64,000 bases of DNA, from positions 992,001 to 1,056,000 of the forward strand of contig CM060202.1 in assembly GCA_030562195.1 (NCBI GenBank), given 5' to 3'. Below the pieces are notes generated by a model. It was not told the origin of the DNA. It worked only from the letters and a program-made list of their open reading frames with translations, and made no database searches. The translations under genes were made by a program, and so were the position numbers. This document shows positions 1 through 11,642 of the stretch, one piece after another (position 1 is the first letter of the stretch; each line of letters opens with the position of its first letter). This DNA comes from Nipponacmea schrenckii. Lineage: Eukaryota; Mollusca; Gastropoda; Lottiidae.

Positions 1-665
1 CATCTATAGACAACTGAGGTCAAGGACATTCTACATCTCAAATGTCAAGGTCATTGAAGGTCAAGGTCACGAGATATAGATTTTTGAAAAATTCGAACGG
101 GCATAAAAAAAATTCAAATTCGAAAATCAAAATCCTGTTCCCAACATTTTTTAGATAAAGTATCAAGGTTTGGATAGACACCAAAATCATAAAAATCCAT
201 TAATAATTGGCGGACTTAATAAATTTTAAAGAAAATTTGCCATTTTTAAAAACTACGCATGCGCAACATTCAATTTAATTTTTCTTCATCTCAGGGGATT
301 AAAATCATTTAGTATAGCTAAAATGTACTGTTTTTGTTTAGAATCTTGAATTACATGGGAAGCAGGGTCGCCCGACATGAGACGAAAAAACCGGAAGTCC
401 CCACGCCAAAACCGGAAGTGGTCAAAAATTTTGATGATGTAGTTTTAATTGCGCTGCCTATCTATCTATATCCTGTAAATTTCAGACCGATGCGACAATT
501 AGGGCCCGAGCTAGCTTGAAATCTTATTTGCATATTATGCAATTAGCCACTTTCGGGTTAGCGAAAATATCATGTTAGATATTCATTTTTGATTCCAGCC
601 CATATAAAAACCATTGGTGAAAACAGAAATAGTCTATCCTTTTCCGTTTGGGCTAGCGAGCTTCT
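1..665 (+). repeat. R1 repeat fragment (3' half), GGTCA-rich
   Basis: The reverse complement of about 17412-18065 carries the same sequence: the CTATAGACAACTGAGGTCAA start, the ACATGGGAAGCAGGGTCGCC block and the AATTGCATAATATGCAAATAAG-like block all recur in order. This is therefore the end of an R1 copy entering from the left. It holds TCAAGGTCATTGAAGGTCAA half-site clusters and two CCGGAAGT words, and it ends in a long A-run at about 667-698. The small ORFs inside have no family signature and I do not treat them as genes. Confidence 0.8.
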
Positions 666-699
<34 letters not shown>

Positions 700-705
700 A
701 AAAAA

Positions 706-2335
706 ACTAGAACTGTGAACAGCTCCGAGCGTGGCAACTTAGCGTTATCCCGTGGATTTCGAACATTTTGAAACTTCTAACCTGCTAGCTTTCAATTCCG
801 GTACTTTTCAGCCTACATGTGTGGAACAAGAGTAAACTTTCCGCTATATAGGCAATTTTTTCTACTATAAGTTTCTACTATCAGTTCCTTATTAGATTTT
901 TGTACATTTGTCTAAGATTTCGGTAGGATATTTACATAAATTCCAAACCAAAATTTAAGTAGGTAGGAAGATGACAATTTGTCATGAAATTTAAACTCTC
1001 TATATTCAAATTTAAACATTATTTTGTAACTTTGGTTGTAATTAACAATTTGCTAATTCACAGCTTTATAAAGAGATATTTTTTGAATTTGTATGCACAA
1101 ATTTTACAAAAAAATAAATAAATTTTATTATCAGATTATATCATTAGATTAATTTGGTCTTTGGCCACCTGTGTGCGTTGAACCGTGACTAATGTGGTAA
1201 ATAGTTCATCTGTGTTTTATAAGTCTTATATGTCTGCTACTCTTCACATGACTGTATTTGACATTTTTTTATAAAATCATTTCTATTTAAGATACGAACA
1301 AAATTCGAACTGATCAATGACAAGCGAATTTACTTCTTTAACTTGATGTATGTTTTGAATTTAAATGGAAATATTTGCCAAAAAAAATAAAAAAAATTTC
1401 GGGTGTTAAGAAATTACGTTATCAGATTAATTTGTTCCCCAGCTCAGTGATTTGACAAGTAGGTGTGAAAATTTAAACCACCAGTTTTATTGACATATTA
1501 TATAACAGGCTTTAACACCCTGACTGATCAATTTGAAACAGATTTTATGAAATAAATTTTTTTTATCTAAAATGAATCCTTTGAATTTTCAAGGTAAAAC
1601 GACCATGTCGCATATCATTTAAGAGACAATTTAATTTGGAGTCCAATGATGTATACCACATTGATGTGGGATGAATATATTTTATGTTAGTACTGGAGTT
1701 GTAAAATTTCATTTTGCTTTTTTAAAATATGCTTCTGCACTTATGGCATATAGCACTTTGAGGCTATTATAAAACCGAAAATCTCAAGTCAATGTGTTCA
1801 TAAGGAAATGTAATATTGCCGTTCAAAGTTTCAAAAATGTCAGAATTCGGTTGGCTATAAAACCCAGAAGTTGATATTTTTCATTCAATATTGTCATATC
1901 TATAGACAGCTGAGGTCAAGGCCATTCTATATGGAAAATTTCAAGGTCATTGAAGGTGAAGGTCACAAGATATAGAATTTCAAATTTTCAAAAAATTCAA
2001 ACGGGCATAAAATAAAATTAAGTTCGAAAATCAAAATTCTGTTTCAAACATCTTTTAGATAAGGGAGCAAGGTTTTGATAGATACCAAAATCATACAAAT
2101 CGGATAATAAATGACGGACTAATTAAATTTTAAAGAAAATTTGCCATTCTCGGAAAAATGGCGCATGCGCAACTAGCAATTGGAATTTTGTTCTTCTCGA
2201 GGGATGCAAATTATTTTGTATAGCTAATATATACTGTTTTTGCTTACATTCTTGAATTACACGGGATGCAGGGTCGCCTGAAATGAGATAAAAAAAAAGG
2301 AAGTCCCCACGCCCAAACCGGAAGTGATCAAAAAA
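706..2335 (+). repeat. R1 repeat, 5' part
   Basis: It starts with ACTAGAACTGTGAACAG, in which ACTGT-GA-ACAGT is a 5-bp-stem mini-hairpin, directly after an A-run. It matches the reverse complement of about 18190-19301 through 1330-2300. Relative to that copy it carries about 540 extra bases (about 790-1330). The second half repeats the CTATAGACAGCTGAGGTCAAGG module also present in the first 665 bases, so R1 is internally self-similar. No coding sequence is evident; the -strand ORF at 2123-2389 is repeat sequence. Confidence 0.75.
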
Positions 2336-2341
2336 TGAGAG

Positions 2342-3423
2342 ACTGAGAGTGGCAAACAACCCCTGTGGGGCCACTTGATACAAGGTCACATGATATAGCC
2401 TTTTTTAAACACTCAAAACAAACTGTTTAACAACCATTATAAGCATATGTATGAACAGCTTAGGTCAAGTACATTATTTGACTTGAAAATTATTAAGGTA
2501 ATTGAAGGTCAAGGTCACTTGATATAGCCTTTTGAATTTTTTTAAAAACTAAAACGGGTACAAAAAAATTGTTGTTGACCATTATAGGCCTATGTGTGGA
2601 TAGCAAAGGTCAAGAACATTCTACTTGTAAAAATTCAGGGTCATTGAAGGTCAATGTCATTTGATATAATTGTTGTCGATCATAATAGGCATATGTGTGG
2701 ATAGCTTAGGTCAAGAACATCCTACTTGAAAAAAATCAGGGTCATTGAAGGTCAAGGTCATTGTATTTGGCCTTTTGAATTTTGAAAAAAATTCAATCGG
2801 GCATTAAAAAAATTTAAATTTGAAAATCAAAATTCTGTTCCCAACAAGTTTTAGATAAAGTAACAAGGTTTCGAAAATCACCAAAATCAGACAAATCGGA
2901 TAAAAATTAGCGGACTTTAGCGGAAATTTTGCTGAATGTTACCGTTCTGTGATGACACATAAAGTATCACTTCCGGTTTGGATTTTTTATTCCAAAAGGG
3001 TTCTAATTATGCCTGATAGTATATATGTATAGCTTTTGTACTGATTTCTAACATACACCGGAAGCTGGGTGACCCAACGCGGTTCTAAAAAACCGGAAGT
3101 TCTCACGCAAGAACCGGAAGTGGGAAAATTTTTTTTATGATGCGGTTTTATTTCTATAGGCGACTTCTATATATTCTGTAATTTTCAAAGCGATCGGGTA
3201 ATTAGCAACAAAGTTATGCAATTATTCAATTATTATTATGCAATTACTAACTACTGATGCGTAAAAATTTTAGTTTTATATATTCATTTTCTATTCCAGT
3301 ACGTATCTTATCGTATTTTTCAAACCAAATGTCTATACCATTTTCGAGTTGGGCTAGGGAGCTTCCCGAAAAAAAAAAAGTCTAATGAAAACAAAGAGTG
3401 GCAAATTTCTAATTTGCCACTCA
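2342..3423 (+). repeat. R2 repeat copy (fused to R1 on its left)
   Basis: It begins at CTGAGAGTGGCAAACAACC and lacks the ACTAGA head, having been joined to R1. Two ~101-bp internal units (about 2568 and 2669) each carry the CATTATAGGCCTATGTGTGG type start and AGGTCAAGAACATTCTACTTG. It ends with the perfect palindrome GAGTGGCAAATT-TCT-AATTTGCCACTC, preceded by AATGAAAACAAA and followed by an A-run. Sister copies are at 8686-9807 and 9839-10945 (+) and 13244-14301 (-). Confidence 0.8.
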
Positions 3424-3434
3424 AAAAAAAAAAA

Positions 3435-5340
3435 ACTAGAGCCGTACGCCTAACGGCACTGGAGCAGTGCGTTCAATCCAGGGATTCGTTCGTTTAGCAA
3501 AAGACAAAAAGGGTTTATTAAAATAAAAAAAATGTGCGTCAGAAATGGATTTTGATTTCATAAACGCTCCAATACCCCCCTTTTCCCCCTTTGCCCCTCC
3601 CCATCCTTTGCCCTCATCATCAATTAAGATAGATTATAAGTTAAAATCATAATAAATGGATAGAGGGTCGTTTAATCTAAAAAAGATATCCGGATCGCCG
3701 AAACTTATATTTGTAAATCGCCCAAACGTAGAGAATAATACCCAATACAATGTAGATTGTTTTTTATATTAAATTCGCAATTTTCAGATGGCGATGAAAC
3801 CAAAAGTAGATATCGTACAAAATATATATATATATAGCATTGGATAGACAATGTCGAAGCTATATACAAATCGAAAGGTCACTAATGGTCCAAGTTGCCT
3901 TAAGTCGCCAGGGTATAACACTGAGACACCACATAAATAGCGCGGCCTAACATTTTAAAATTTATATTGAATAGAGTTTCGTCCCTTAGACCATTATTCT
4001 AGTCAACTGTATATTATTGTTGCATAATTATAAGAGATAAAATTTAAAATTTTAAAGGTTGTAATTTCGTTCCAAATATTCAATATTGACATCACCCACA
4101 ACAGGAAAAACATATATAACAACTTTGAATCATTTTAACTGGTGTAGAACGATTAAACTAAAAAATAATTTCAGATCGCTGAAACTTATATCTTGTAGGC
4201 GCCCAAATGCAACACATTAAACAGATTGTTTTATAGGGAAAATTCGCAATTTTCAAATGGCGATGAAAGTGGAAGTATACATCTTACAATAAAGCTTTAT
4301 ATATCATTGGATAGAACTATCATATTTGTACAGGTCAAAAATACGTCAAAGGTCAACGTCACAATATACGACCCTTCAAAGTTTTTAAAAATTTTAATCG
4401 TTAAAAAATCAAAATCAAAATTCAAAAATCGGTTTCCATATATATTTCGGCAATCGGTTATAGATTCTATATACATCAAAATAACACAAATCGAATTATC
4501 CCCCGAAACCCTATTTCGATTTAAAGAAAAACACGCACAGTTAGTATAGAAGAAATTACAAAATTTTGAAATTTTTAAACGCGCAATTTTGACTAAAATA
4601 CCAAGTTTGATATATTAATGGGAAGATGACATTAAGCGTAAAAGGAATATGTAAGAAATTCTGTCCTATGTAAATTAGGTCACGTGATAGAGCTCTTTAA
4701 ATTTAAAATTTGTGATTTTCAATTGGCTGCAAAACCGGAAGTGAACATCGGACAACAAAAGTGAAGATACCATTGGGCAGATTTAATCAAGGGCGGTAAC
4801 TTTTGTTCAGGTCAAAGGGTCACCAGAGGTCAAGGTCACGAAATATGACCTTTTAAATTTTTTATGATTAGTGAAAAATTTCAACCGGAAATAAACAAAA
4901 AGCAAAATTGAAATTCAAAAATTCCTTCCCATACTTTTTTGCGCAATCGATTGTTGTTTAGAAAAAATCTAAAATTATGCAAATTAGATTTAACCCTGAG
5001 GCTCCATTTTGAGTTTTACAAAAGTTAGTCATATCAATATGTCGGCTGATCCGTTACTTCCGGTAAGGACTTTTTTTAATTTAGCATCATTAAATAGACA
5101 ATTGTAGGTAATTGCAAAATAAATTTTTCAAATATCTTCATTATTCCGGAAGTGCAAAATTCAACTTTAAAAGCAAATAACATCAAAACCGGAAATGATA
5201 TCAAAGTTTTGAAAATTAATTATAGTTCGCAATCCAAATGTCTATATATCTGTAAATTTTCAGATCGATCGAAATAAAAATGTGGAATTGAAAAAAACGC
5301 AAAAATAAAAAATAAAAAAGTCAGCGACAAAGTTGGGAAA
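3435..5340 (+). repeat. R4 repeat copy
   Basis: It opens with ACTAGAGCCGT...ACGGCACTGG (5-bp stem GCCGT/ACGGC), then a GCAGTGCGTTCAATCCAGG block. The same head block recurs at 40078 and the body at 40690-41070 (CGCTGAAACTTGTGCC type). The body carries AGGTCAAGGTCAC clusters near 4330 and 4800-4840 and CCGGAAGTGAACATCGG near 4735. ORFs at 4226-4549 are repeat-derived. I see no protein family in it. Confidence 0.65.
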
Positions 5341-5614
5341 TGTATAATTCTTAAATTGCTATCTTGTAAACAAAGATTTAATTTAATAAACAAAGAAAAC
5401 CCGATCCACTTTGATCAAAAACTAGCGTCGCAAATGAGAAAAAACCTAAAATTAGTCATAACGTCGTACGTCATTTCCGGTTGGACAAAATGGCGTGAAA
5501 ACACATTCACCTGATTTAGTCTCGCGGCATTTACGGGACAAATGTTGACAGTTTGTATGTGGCACTTGTAGTTTGGGCTGAGGACTCTGACCAGAATTCG
5601 AAAAAAAAAAAAAA
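5341..5614. other. Short unassigned stretch before R3
   Basis: AT-rich sequence with one CATTTCCGG word. No ORF with a recognised motif and no clear match to the neighbouring repeats. It ends in an A-run just before the R3 head. Confidence 0.4.
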
Positions 5615-8078
5615 AATAGAGCCACACGTGGCACAGAGTGGGACTTTGCTAACGTTGCAAAATTGCAACAAACAGGCCGAAACATCTGATTTTCTGGGAG
5701 AAACTGGCCAAAGCAACGAGGTATCTGTGTGCAAAGAATTTTTTGGAAAAATGTTATTTCCTACAGATGTAAAGCGCTGACCGATATAACTGGTAAATTG
5801 GAAGTTTACCCGTATGTGCCACGCCCATCTAATTTACTTTTGCGTAAATCTAATCTCATACAAAATATATATTCATGGTACAAATTTGAAGCTTGTACAT
5901 CTAATAGATCACGAGATATACACAAATACGTTTCAAAAAAGCAAAATGTACTTTAATTTCAGTCCAAAAATTAAATTTTCATTTTAAAACCTTTTGTTGT
6001 GCATCGCTGGAAAGAGGACAAAAGGCGCCTTAAGAATCTGAAATAATATGAATGTGAAAAAATAACCCTGTAAATTAATTAGGTCACGCTCTAGAGCAGT
6101 CCAACGTTGCAAATTTTGCTGCTTTCGAGCAGCTATAAAACCGGAAATAGACGTTAGAAGTCTAATGCCAAATTGTCAACTGATACCTAAAGTCAGTGAC
6201 CAATGGCCTTGTAAAGGTCAAGGTCACCAAAGGTCAAAGTCACTAGAAATAAGCCCCCAAACTAAAAAAAAAACTGATTTTTTGCAAATGTCGCAAAATT
6301 GCAACAAACAGGCATAAACATTTGATTTTTTGGGATAAACTGGCCAAAGTAATGAGATATATGTATGCAAGGTACTTTTTTGAAAAACGTTATTTACTGC
6401 AGCCGTAATTCGCTGACCGATATAAATGGTAAATTTGAAGTTCACCCGGATGTGCCACTCCCATCTCGTTTTTTTGGAGGGGAATCTAATCAAATTCAAA
6501 ATGTATATTCACAGTAAAAATTTGAAGCTTGTACAGCTAATAGATCACGAGATATACACACATACATTTCAAGCAAGCGAAAATACGGCAAAATGTACTT
6601 TTCTTTGCAAAAATCAAAAACTTCAATTTTCATTTTACAAACTTTTGTTATATATCGTTGGGAAGAGGACAAAAAACAATCTAAGAATCTGAAAAAATTA
6701 ACACTCTAAATTAATTAGGTCACGCTCTAGAGCAGCCCAAAGTTGCGAATTTTGCTGTTTTCGGGCAGCTATAAAACCGGAAGTAGACGTCAGAGGTCAA
6801 AGTTCAAAGTATCAACTGATAGCCAAGGTCAATGACCTTTGACCTACTAAAGGTCAAGATCGTCAAAGGTCAAGGTCACGAGAAATAAGCCCCCAAACTT
6901 CGAAAAAATTCAACCGGATGTTGCAAAAAAGCAAAAGCAAAATTCAAAAATCGCAATCGACTAAGCTTTCCAGAAATATAAACATCACACAAATCGCTCT
7001 TACCGTAGAGGCCCCATTTTGAGTTTTACAAAAAAGTGACATTTCAAGATGGCGGTAAAAGTTTTACTTCCGGTCTGGATTTTTTTTTTAAATCGGCCAG
7101 TTTTTTTAAAAAAGATATTGTTCAACACAAGTTTCAATGACCCGTGACAATTAGACCGGAAGTAGACCGAAAATCTGAGATTTCAACTTTGAACCCTTTT
7201 TGAGCTTAAACCGGAAGTGACGCAAAATATTTGACAATGTCATTTTGTTCAGATTTATAGTCTCTCTTAGCACCTAAAATTGGAACTTAAAGGGATAATA
7301 GGCGTTAGAATCCACTCGTCCTACGGCTAATATTTGTGTTTCATTTTGACTATTAGTTAAATAAGTATGCATCCCACACTTCACCAAATTTTAAAAAGCC
7401 ACAATAAAAATATATTCGGAATTTTAAAAAAAAGTGAGCCAGCGACGATTCCATTCAGTTTGAGAATAAAAGCGTCTGGTAAATCAACGCTAAAACATCG
7501 TTGTGGAATTCAACACTAGGGGTCAAGGACGCGTGAAAACTCACATGTTAGAGTTACTTCCCTTTATATTTACACGATTTGAAAATCGCTTGATGGATGG
7601 CTCAAGCGTTTTATGATTAACTACTTTATTTTGGGGATTTATCGGATTTAAGAGGGATTTTGATGTATAGGTAAGTCCACTGATGGATATATACTGTTAT
7701 TGTCCAAATTTGAGTGAACTTAAAATTTTATGTTCGTTCTAACGCCTATTATCCCTTTAATCGGACAGAAATTTAAAAAATGGTACAAAAATTCGAAAAT
7801 ACGGCAAAAGATTGTCTGCTACGAATTTTCGAAATTCGAATTTTTTTAACTGCTATCCTATTGGATATTGTATGTAGATTCTGAAAATGAAAACCCGATG
7901 AAAATCGGGCCAAAATTGCGCCTTCTAGAGCCGAAAAACTGTTTTTAGCAAATGTTGCACTATTGCACTTCTGGTTTTGCAAAAATGTTCCAATTTATAT
8001 TCATTAACTTTTTTGCCACTACAGAAGGTCTAGGAAATTTTAATGGTTGCTGCAACTACTGTAGTTTAAGAGCAGGAA
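5615..8078 (+). repeat. R3 repeat copy, GGTCA/CCGGAAGT-rich, with internal tandem units
   Basis: The head is TAGAGCCACACGTGGCACAG (variant of ACTAGAGCCAC..GTGGC) followed by AGTGGGACTTTGCTAACG. Two ~630-bp internal units repeat (CTCTAGAGCAG at about 6090 and 6720). 6826-6845 holds the overlapping motif AGGTCA-A-TGACCT-T-TGACCT, and 6867-6878 holds AGGTCAAGGTCA. AAGATGGCGG lies at 7046-7055; CCGGAAGT lies at 7156 and 7211. The tail (about 7940-8078) carries the GGTCTAGG...CAACTACTG block shared with 14320 and 40010. No transposase or RT is encoded, so it looks non-autonomous. Confidence 0.75.
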
Positions 8079-8117
8079 GGTGTGGAAAAATCGAAAAAAA
8101 AAAAAAAAAAAAAAAAG

Positions 8118-8186
8118 AGACATTTCGAAAACAAACTGGGACTTCGCTTTCAGCAAAGTCAAAGTTTGTTTTCGAAATGGCTCTTT
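8118..8186. repeat. Long hairpin: ~30-bp imperfect arms
   Basis: AGAGACATTTCGAAAACAAA on the left pairs with the block ending TTTGTTTTCGAAATGGCTCT on the right, around a CGCTTTCAGCA loop. It is flanked by an A-run on the left (about 8091-8117) and a T-run on the right (8187-8204), so the foldback extends through the homopolymers. The ORFs called here are artefacts of that palindrome. Confidence 0.75.
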
Positions 8187-8229
8187 TTTTTTTTTTTTTT
8201 TTTTCACAAAAAAACATTTCGAAAACAAA

Positions 8230-8359
8230 GCAGTGCGTTCGATAGAACGCACTGCAAAAAAAAAATAATCCGAACGAAAACAAAGCGTGACAAATTTTAT
8301 TTGCCACGCAAATAATAATCCGAACGAAAACAAAGCGTGACAAATTTTATTTGCCACGC
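8230..8359. repeat. Three GAAAACAAA-hairpin cassettes
   Basis: Three palindromes follow one another. GCAGTGCGTT/AACGCACTGC is at 8230-8255. GCGTGACAAA/TTTGCCACGC is at 8285-8309 and again, exactly 50 bp later, at 8335-8359. Each is preceded by GAAAACAAA. The first is followed by an A-run, the second by AAATAATAATCC. The last two form a tandem duplication. Confidence 0.8.
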
Positions 8360-8361
8360 AA

Positions 8362-8640
8362 TTAGATATCCCAGACAATGCGCTATTCATCTCGTTAGAT
8401 GTAACAAGTATGTATACGAATATTGATAACAAATCGGGATAAGACGCTGTACAAAAAGCCTTTTAATATCTAGTTTATTAGTCTCTGGTATGGAATCTCC
8501 TTTTAAGACGGTGGTATCAAGAAAACCTTTTGTGACTGCTTATGAAAAGTGTTGGATTCATATTACCAAATAACACTTTCTACTCTGATGGTGATACATA
8601 TACAGACAGATAAAGGGAACGGCTATGAGAAAAAAAAAAG
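8362..8640 (+). pseudogene. Penelope-like element RT fragment
   Basis: The + strand reads LDIPDNALFISLDVTSMYTN followed by an NI-containing stretch. This is the RT motif (LDVTSLYTNIP type) characteristic of Penelope-like elements, interrupted by a stop at about 8437. Further on a decayed ILPNNTFYSDG segment fits the later RT core. It is a short, dead fragment directly after the hairpin cassettes. GIY-YIG ends of other Penelope relics lie at 31284 and 50265. Confidence 0.65.
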
Positions 8641-8685
8641 GCCCGACATATCGAAATCGAACTGATCATATAGATGCAAGAGAAA

Positions 8686-9807
8686 ACTAGAACTGTGAAC
8701 AGTACTGAGAGTGGAAAACAACCTCTATGGGACCACATGATTCAAGGTCACGTGATATAGCCTTTTAAATTTTTACATACTCAAAACAAACCTTTTAACA
8801 ACCATTATAAGCATAGGCATATGTATGGACAGCTTAGGTCAAGTTCATTTTACTTGAAAATTATTAAGGTAATTGAAGGTCAAGGTCACTTGATATAGCC
8901 TTTTGAATTTTTTTTAAAAACGGGTACATAAAAATTGTTGTCGACCATTATAGGCCTATGTGTGATAGCAAAGGTCAAGAACATTCTACTTGTAAAAATT
9001 CAGGGTCATTGAAGGTAAAAAAAATTGTTGTCGATCATAATAGGCATATGTGTGGATAGCTTAGGTCAAGAACATTCTACATGAAAAAATTCAGGGCCAT
9101 TGAAGGTCAAGGTCATTTGATTTGGCCTTTTGAATTTTCAAAAAAAATCAATCGCGCATTAAAAAAATTTAAATTTGTAAATCAAAATTCTGTTCCCAAC
9201 AAGTTTTAGATAAAGTAACAAGGCTTCGAAAAACACCAAAATCGGACAAATCGGATAAAAATTAGCGGACTTATTAAAATTTTGCTGAATGTTACCGTTC
9301 TGTGATGACATATAAAGTATCACTTCCGGTTTGGATTTTTTATTCTAAAAGAGTTTTAATTATGCCTGATAGAATATATGTATAGCTTTTGTACTGATTT
9401 CTTACATACACCGGAAGCTGGGTGACCCAACGAGGTTCTAAAAAACCGGATTTTCTCACGCAAGAACCGGAAGCGGTAGAAAATTTTTTATGATGCGGTT
9501 TTATTTCTATAGGCGACTTCTCTATATTCTGTAATTTTCAAAGCGATCGGATAATTAGCAACATGGTTATGCAGTTATGCATATAATTATTATGCAATTA
9601 CTAACTACTGATGCGTAAAAATTTTAGTTTTATATATTCATTTTCTATTCCAGTACGTATCTTATTGTATTTTTCAAACCAAATTTCTATACCATTTTCG
9701 AGTTGGGCTAGGGAGCTTCCCGAAAATTAAAAATGTCTAATGAAAACAAAGAGGATTTTTTTTTTTTTTTTTTTTTTTTTGAGTGGCAAATTAGAAATTT
9801 GCCACTC
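8686..9807 (+). repeat. R2 repeat, full-length copy
   Basis: Starts ACTAGAACTGTGAACAGTAC and ends with the GAGTGGCAAATTAGAAATTT palindrome (9782-9807) behind a T-run at about 9759-9781. It holds repeated TCATTGAAGGTCAAGGTCA words (AGGTCA direct repeats), CACTTCCGG and CCGGAAGC. Length about 1.1 kb, matching the copies at 9839 and 13244. It lies head-to-tail with the next copy. Confidence 0.85.
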
Positions 9808-9838
9808 AAAAAAACAAAAAAAAAAAAAACAAAAAAAA

Positions 9839-10945
9839 ACTAGAACTGTGAACAGTACTGAGAGTGGCAAACAATTCCTATGGGGCCACTTGATACAAGG
9901 TCACATGATATAGCCTTTTTTAAACACTCAAAACAAACTATTAACCATTATAAGCATATGTATGGACAGCTTAGGTCAAGTAAATTATTTGACTTCGAAA
10001 TTATTAAGGTAATTGAAGGTCAAGGTCACTTGATATAGCCTTTTGAATTTTTTTTAAAAACTAAAACGGGTACAAAAAATTGTTGTCGACCATTATAGGC
10101 CTATGTGTGGATAGCAAAGGTCAAGAACATTCTACTTGTAAAAATTCAGGGTCATTGAAGGTCAAGGTCATTTGATATAATTGTTGTCGATCATAATAGG
10201 CATATGTGTGGATAGCTTAGGTCAAGAACATTCTACTTGAAAAAATTCAGGGTCTTTGAAGGTCAAGGTCATTTGATTTGGCCTTTTGAATTTTAAAAAA
10301 AATTCAATCGGGCATTAAAAAAATTTAAATTTGAAAATTAAAATTCTTTTCCCAACAAGTGTTTTAGATAAAGTAACTAGGTTTCGAAAAACACCAAAAT
10401 CGGACAAATCGGATAAAAATTAGCGGACTTATTAAAATTTTGCTGTATGTTACCGTTGTGTGATGACACATAAAGTATCACTTCCGGTTTGGATTTTTTA
10501 TTCTAAAAGGGTTCTTATTATGACTGATCGTATATATGTATAGCTTTTATACTGATTTCTTACATACGCCGGAAGCTGGGTGACCCAACGCGGTTCTAAA
10601 AAACTGGAAGTTCTCACGCAAGAACCGGAAGTGGTAGTAATTTTTTTATGATGCGGTTTTATTTCTATAGGCGACCTCTCAATATTCTGTAATTTTCAGA
10701 GCGATCGGATAATTAGCAACAAAGTTATGCAATTATGCATATTATTATTATGTAATTACCAACTACTGATGCGTAAAAATTTTAGTTTTATATATTCATT
10801 TTCTATTCCAGTACGTATCTTATCGTATTTTTCAAACCAAATTTCTATACCATTTTCGAGTTTGGCTATGGAGCTTCCCGAAAAAAAAAAGTCTAATGAA
10901 AACAAAGAGTGGAAAATTTCTAATTTGCCACTCAAAAAAAAAAAC
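9839..10945 (+). repeat. R2 repeat, full-length copy (tandem to the previous one)
   Basis: Same ACTAGAACTGTGAACAG head, same two internal ~101-bp units (about 10080 and 10182), and the same tail ending in an imperfect GAGTGGAAAATTT/AATTTGCCACTC hairpin at about 10907-10934. It lies about 30 bp after the previous copy's hairpin, separated by A-rich sequence. Confidence 0.85.
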
Positions 10946-11121
10946 AATTTCTGGTTCTTAATTCCGGTCCGAGAAAGAACCACCGGCTAAGTTTTATTTG
11001 ATAGTAATAATTTTAAGGTTACATATAAAGTCAAAATGCATGTAAACACTACCAGTTCGTCTGCAAATTTGTCCAAGAAACGCAAAAAAAAAAAAAAAAA
11101 AAAAAATCGTCGAAATACGTA
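10946..11121. other. Unassigned spacer with A-run
   Basis: No recognisable gene. An A-run at about 11083-11106 precedes the R3 head, as at other ACTAGA termini. Confidence 0.4.
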
Positions 11122-11181
11122 ACTAGAGCCACTTGTGGCACAGAGTGGGACTTGCAAAACTGCAACAAAGAGGAGGCCGAA
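11122..11181 (+). repeat. R3 head fragment (terminus only)
   Basis: ACTAGAGCCACTTGTGGCAC followed by AGAGTGGGACTTGC and the AGGCCGAAACAT word matches the first 60 bases of R3. Then the sequence changes abruptly to non-repeat coding-like sequence. It is either a truncated R3 or a captured fragment between R3 ends. Confidence 0.7.
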
Positions 11182-11305
11182 ACATTTCCCATGCCCTCTC
11201 ATGGGCCCGTCGATCCTATGGGAAACGTCTGACTCAACCTGTGATTGCCCAATTCTACCAAACGATCAACAAAACCAAAACCAGAGTAACCATATCCCTA
11301 CTGAA

Positions 11306-11641
11306 ATGGAGATTGATCCAACAAGAGTTACCACCATGTCGAACCAAACACCTAAACGAGCCTGCAGTTCATCACCCCCTAGTCCAGCAGATGTTGGTAA
11401 ACGTTCTCGTAGAGAGGGCACCCCCCTTCTCTTTTCCCTTTCAGATTCCTCGCCTACACCATCTGAATTTTCACCACGTGACCCAGGTTCGGCCGACCTT
11501 TCTTCCTTCTGTAAGTTTTTGGATCAACAAACCAACCAAATTCTCCAACCAAGTCAAATCGTGTACCCAGACCTTCTCCATCTAGAACCAGATCTCAGTC
11601 CGTACCCAATGGAATGCCAACAATTTTCTTACGTTTACTAA
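11306..11641 (+). CDS. Unassigned proline/serine-rich ORF
   Basis: An ORF stays open from upstream of the R3 head to the stop at 11639-11641. The first ATG outside repeat sequence is at 11306, giving about 111 residues. The product is rich in Ser and Pro, with a basic patch (KRACSSSPPSP and GKRSRREG), which would suit the disordered N-terminus of a nucleic-acid-binding protein. Base composition is noticeably more GC-rich than the surrounding repeats. It lies directly against the RT end of an oppositely oriented L1-like LINE. It may be an N-terminal ORF1 piece of a LINE or a captured exon; I do not recognise the family. Confidence 0.35.
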   Translation: MEIDPTRVTTMSNQTPKRACSSSPPSPADVGKRSRREGTPLLFSLSDSSPTPSEFSPRDPGSADLSSFCKFLDQQTNQILQPSQIVYPDLLHLEPDLSPYPMECQQFSYVY

Positions 11642-11642
11642 G

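Noticed and set aside
4226..4549. 107-codon ORF on +
   Set aside because: It lies within R4, has no motif, and the homologous stretch at 40800-41050 is not open.
8040..8432. Overlapping 62-130-codon ORFs around 8040-8432
   Set aside because: They read through poly-A/poly-T runs and a long hairpin, so mirror ORFs appear on both strands; composition is poly-Lys and poly-Phe.
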